Assembly (NCBI GenBank): GCA_964429915.1
Contig: CAYSDZ010000012.1
Span: 1-64,000, forward strand
Origin: Alteromonas_F sp964429915
GTDB taxonomy: Bacteria > Pseudomonadota > Gammaproteobacteria > Enterobacterales > Alteromonadaceae
Reading direction: 5' to 3'
Length of the DNA: 64,000 nucleotides
Shown here: piece by piece, positions 62,552 through 64,000 of the stretch
How positions within the stretch are numbered: position 1 is the stretch's first letter
Layout: each line of letters starts with the position of its first letter
Program-made: the position numbers and the translations under genes
The notes under the pieces: generated by a model
Database searches by the model: none
Told to the model about the DNA's origin: nothing
The model's input: only the letters and a program-made list of their open reading frames with translations

Positions 62552-64000
62552 TACCACTTGATTCACTTTTTCAGTCTCTAGGCTTGGTCGATTGCGCGTT
62601 GCTAAAGCATCAAGCAAATAATACCTTCACGGTGATTCATGCCCCAGTAGGATGGTTTTATTGGCTATTCCCAGATGCTAAGGAAAACGCGACAATTCAG
62701 CTAGAGAACGACGGATCTTTCATTCATAATTTTTTAATTGATGCCCAAGAATTCTGGCTAAATGAAAGCTCTGCTAGTGATAAGCAGCAAATCCAATCAG
62801 GCATTTGGAAGGAAACCATAAAAGGGCCGAATGGGCAGAGCAAAGAAGTGTGCCTTGAGTGCATTGCAGCCATTGCGATCGAACAGCGGTTTTTAATTAT
62901 CAACAATGCCGAAAGTGCTTATGAACAAAAACAAAGTACGCTTCAAACAGCAAGAGAAACCTTGCTGTCCCACGATAAAATGCAAGCTCAACATGACATT
63001 CTTAGTGAGCGTCTTTCTAGTGTCATTAAACGCAACGAAACCGTTTTAGACTTACACTTACCGGTTGAACAAGCCATACAGAACGCTGATTTTGGTGTTG
63101 TTATCATTGATACCTCTCAGCGAGTGCTTTTCTCCAACCCCTGCGCATACGATTACTTTGAGCTTGATCCGTTTCGAGCCAGTGTGACGCCTTTTGCTAT
63201 TATTAAACAACTGATTGAGGGTCAATACCCAGAGTCGGTTAATATTTTCCAGAATGCCAAAACGTGGAACGGTGAATTGTATTGGCATTGTCCGCCGAAC
63301 TTTCACAAATGGTTGCAAGTTTCAGTTCAACCCGTCAGGAATAACGCCAGTGCGGTAGCTCATTGGGTGATTACCCTTTCTGATACAACGCGCATCAAAC
63401 ACTTACTTCAAAAAAATGAAAATTTAATTTTAAATGATGCATTAACCGGCCTACACAACCGCCAATACATGTGGAAATTTCTCGACAAAGCATGTACAGA
63501 CAGCCGGCCATTAAGCTTACTTTTTATAGACATAATCCGTTTTAAACGAATTAATGAACTCTATGGCCATGCGAGTGGTGATAAAATATTACAAGATGTC
63601 GCGTTGCATATAACAGAAATAGCGCCAAAGAACAGCTATGTGGCTCGTATCGGTTCAGCACGATTTGCGCTTATCATTCATTTCGAAGACAATTTAAGCA
63701 ATACAGAGCAGCATATTATCGTCAATGAAGTAAGCGCGAAACTCAACGAACGCTTATCTGTACCCTTTTTAACGCAAAGTAACGCGCCGTGTTTAGTTGA
63801 AACCAATACGGGCATTGCGTTTTATCCACAAGACAGTGCAGATGCCGAGTCTTTTGTAAAAGCGGCGGATATCGCACTAAAGGGCGCAGTAACGTCCTCG
63901 TCTAAAACAAAATTTTATTCAAAAGCCATGCTGATTGCTAACGAAGAGCGACTGCAGTTAGAAGAAAAGCTTAAAAGCGCTTTGGAGAACGATGAATTTC
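62548..64000 (+). CDS. PAS/degenerate GGDEF protein, probably with EAL domain (partial)
   Basis: The frame opens at an ATG overlapping the GTPase stop (ATGA) and stays open to the window edge, 484 codons. Visible parts are an N-terminal domain (1-130), a coiled coil (about 125-165), a PAS domain (about 175-290: ADFGVVIIDTSQRVLFSNP), and a GGDEF domain from about 300 (NDALTGLHNRQYMWKFLD). The active site reads RIGSARF (367-373) instead of GGDEF, so cyclase activity is unlikely. The end (ERLQLEEKLKSALENDEF) is the usual linker into an EAL phosphodiesterase domain. It probably degrades or senses c-di-GMP for this locus. Confidence 0.85.
   Translation, partial: MIPLDSLFQSLGLVDCALLKHQANNTFTVIHAPVGWFYWLFPDAKENATIQLENDGSFIHNFLIDAQEFWLNESSASDKQQIQSGIWKETIKGPNGQSKEVCLECIAAIAIEQRFLIINNAESAYEQKQSTLQTARETLLSHDKMQAQHDILSERLSSVIKRNETVLDLHLPVEQAIQNADFGVVIIDTSQRVLFSNPCAYDYFELDPFRASVTPFAIIKQLIEGQYPESVNIFQNAKTWNGELYWHCPPNFHKWLQVSVQPVRNNASAVAHWVITLSDTTRIKHLLQKNENLILNDALTGLHNRQYMWKFLDKACTDSRPLSLLFIDIIRFKRINELYGHASGDKILQDVALHITEIAPKNSYVARIGSARFALIIHFEDNLSNTEQHIIVNEVSAKLNERLSVPFLTQSNAPCLVETNTGIAFYPQDSADAESFVKAADIALKGAVTSSSKTKFYSKAMLIANEERLQLEEKLKSALENDEF

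Noticed and set aside
1..64000. CRISPR arrays, prophage, insertion sequences, tRNA and rRNA genes
   Set aside because: None was seen by eye: no regular direct repeats with spacers, transposase or integrase motifs, or recognisable RNA gene sequences.

Overview
The window looks like chromosomal DNA of a marine gammaproteobacterium of the Alteromonadales (Alteromonas/Glaciecola-like). This is an inference from moderate-to-low GC, typical protein sequences and gene order. The blocks pyrD-rlmKL-uup-rmf-fabA, proQ-prc and pabB-nudL-sdaA match enterobacterial order, while the 1613-residue NAD-glutamate dehydrogenase, DUF2835 and DUF3466 genes are typical of Alteromonadales/Shewanella. No tRNA, rRNA, insertion sequence, prophage or CRISPR array was seen. 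Coding density is high and no gene-free stretch exceeds 300 bases.

Layout. 1-6.2 kb: a light-response and DNA-repair island with four different photolyase/cryptochrome proteins in two divergent operons, plus a 43-codon DUF2256 gene overlapping one of them. 6.2-14.6 kb: housekeeping block (fabA, rmf, DUF3466, uup, glutaredoxin-like, rlmKL, pyrD). 14.6-19.5 kb: giant NAD-GDH. 19.6-26.5 kb: envelope cluster DUF1302-DUF1329-YCF48-RND, probably moving a hydrophobic compound, with a terminator-like hairpin inside it. 26.7-32.3 kb: DUF2835, pepN, an NhaC antiporter and an NSS transporter. 32.4-35.8 kb: prc, proQ, a small acidic protein, msrC. 35.8-36.0 kb: a likely small RNA on the plus strand. 36.0-41.3 kb: tesB, rlmJ and a secreted subtilase with a GlyGly-CTERM tail. 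41.5-48.4 kb: an Nfr-type c-di-GMP-controlled exopolysaccharide locus (nfrB, nfrA, a DUF4434-like gene) preceded by a PEP-CTERM-like protein gene. 48.5-52.1 kb: fumarase, rmuC and a 2OG-Fe(II) dioxygenase. 52.2-58.3 kb: pabB, nudL, sdaA, cysB, an orphan histidine kinase and a membrane coiled-coil protein. 58.4-59.7 kb: a DEAD-box helicase.

The right end (59.7-64.0 kb) holds the most striking locus. It is a tight four-gene unit: a coiled-coil protein, an envelope-spanning protein with a cytoplasmic roadblock/longin-like region and a periplasmic OmpA-type peptidoglycan-binding domain, a Rab/Ras-like small GTPase lacking the catalytic Gln, and a PAS/degenerate-GGDEF protein that probably continues into an EAL domain beyond the window. 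I read it as a small-GTPase switch anchored to the cell wall and linked to c-di-GMP. Together with NfrB's MshEN domains, it makes c-di-GMP control of the cell surface a recurring theme. All functions are predicted from sequence alone.
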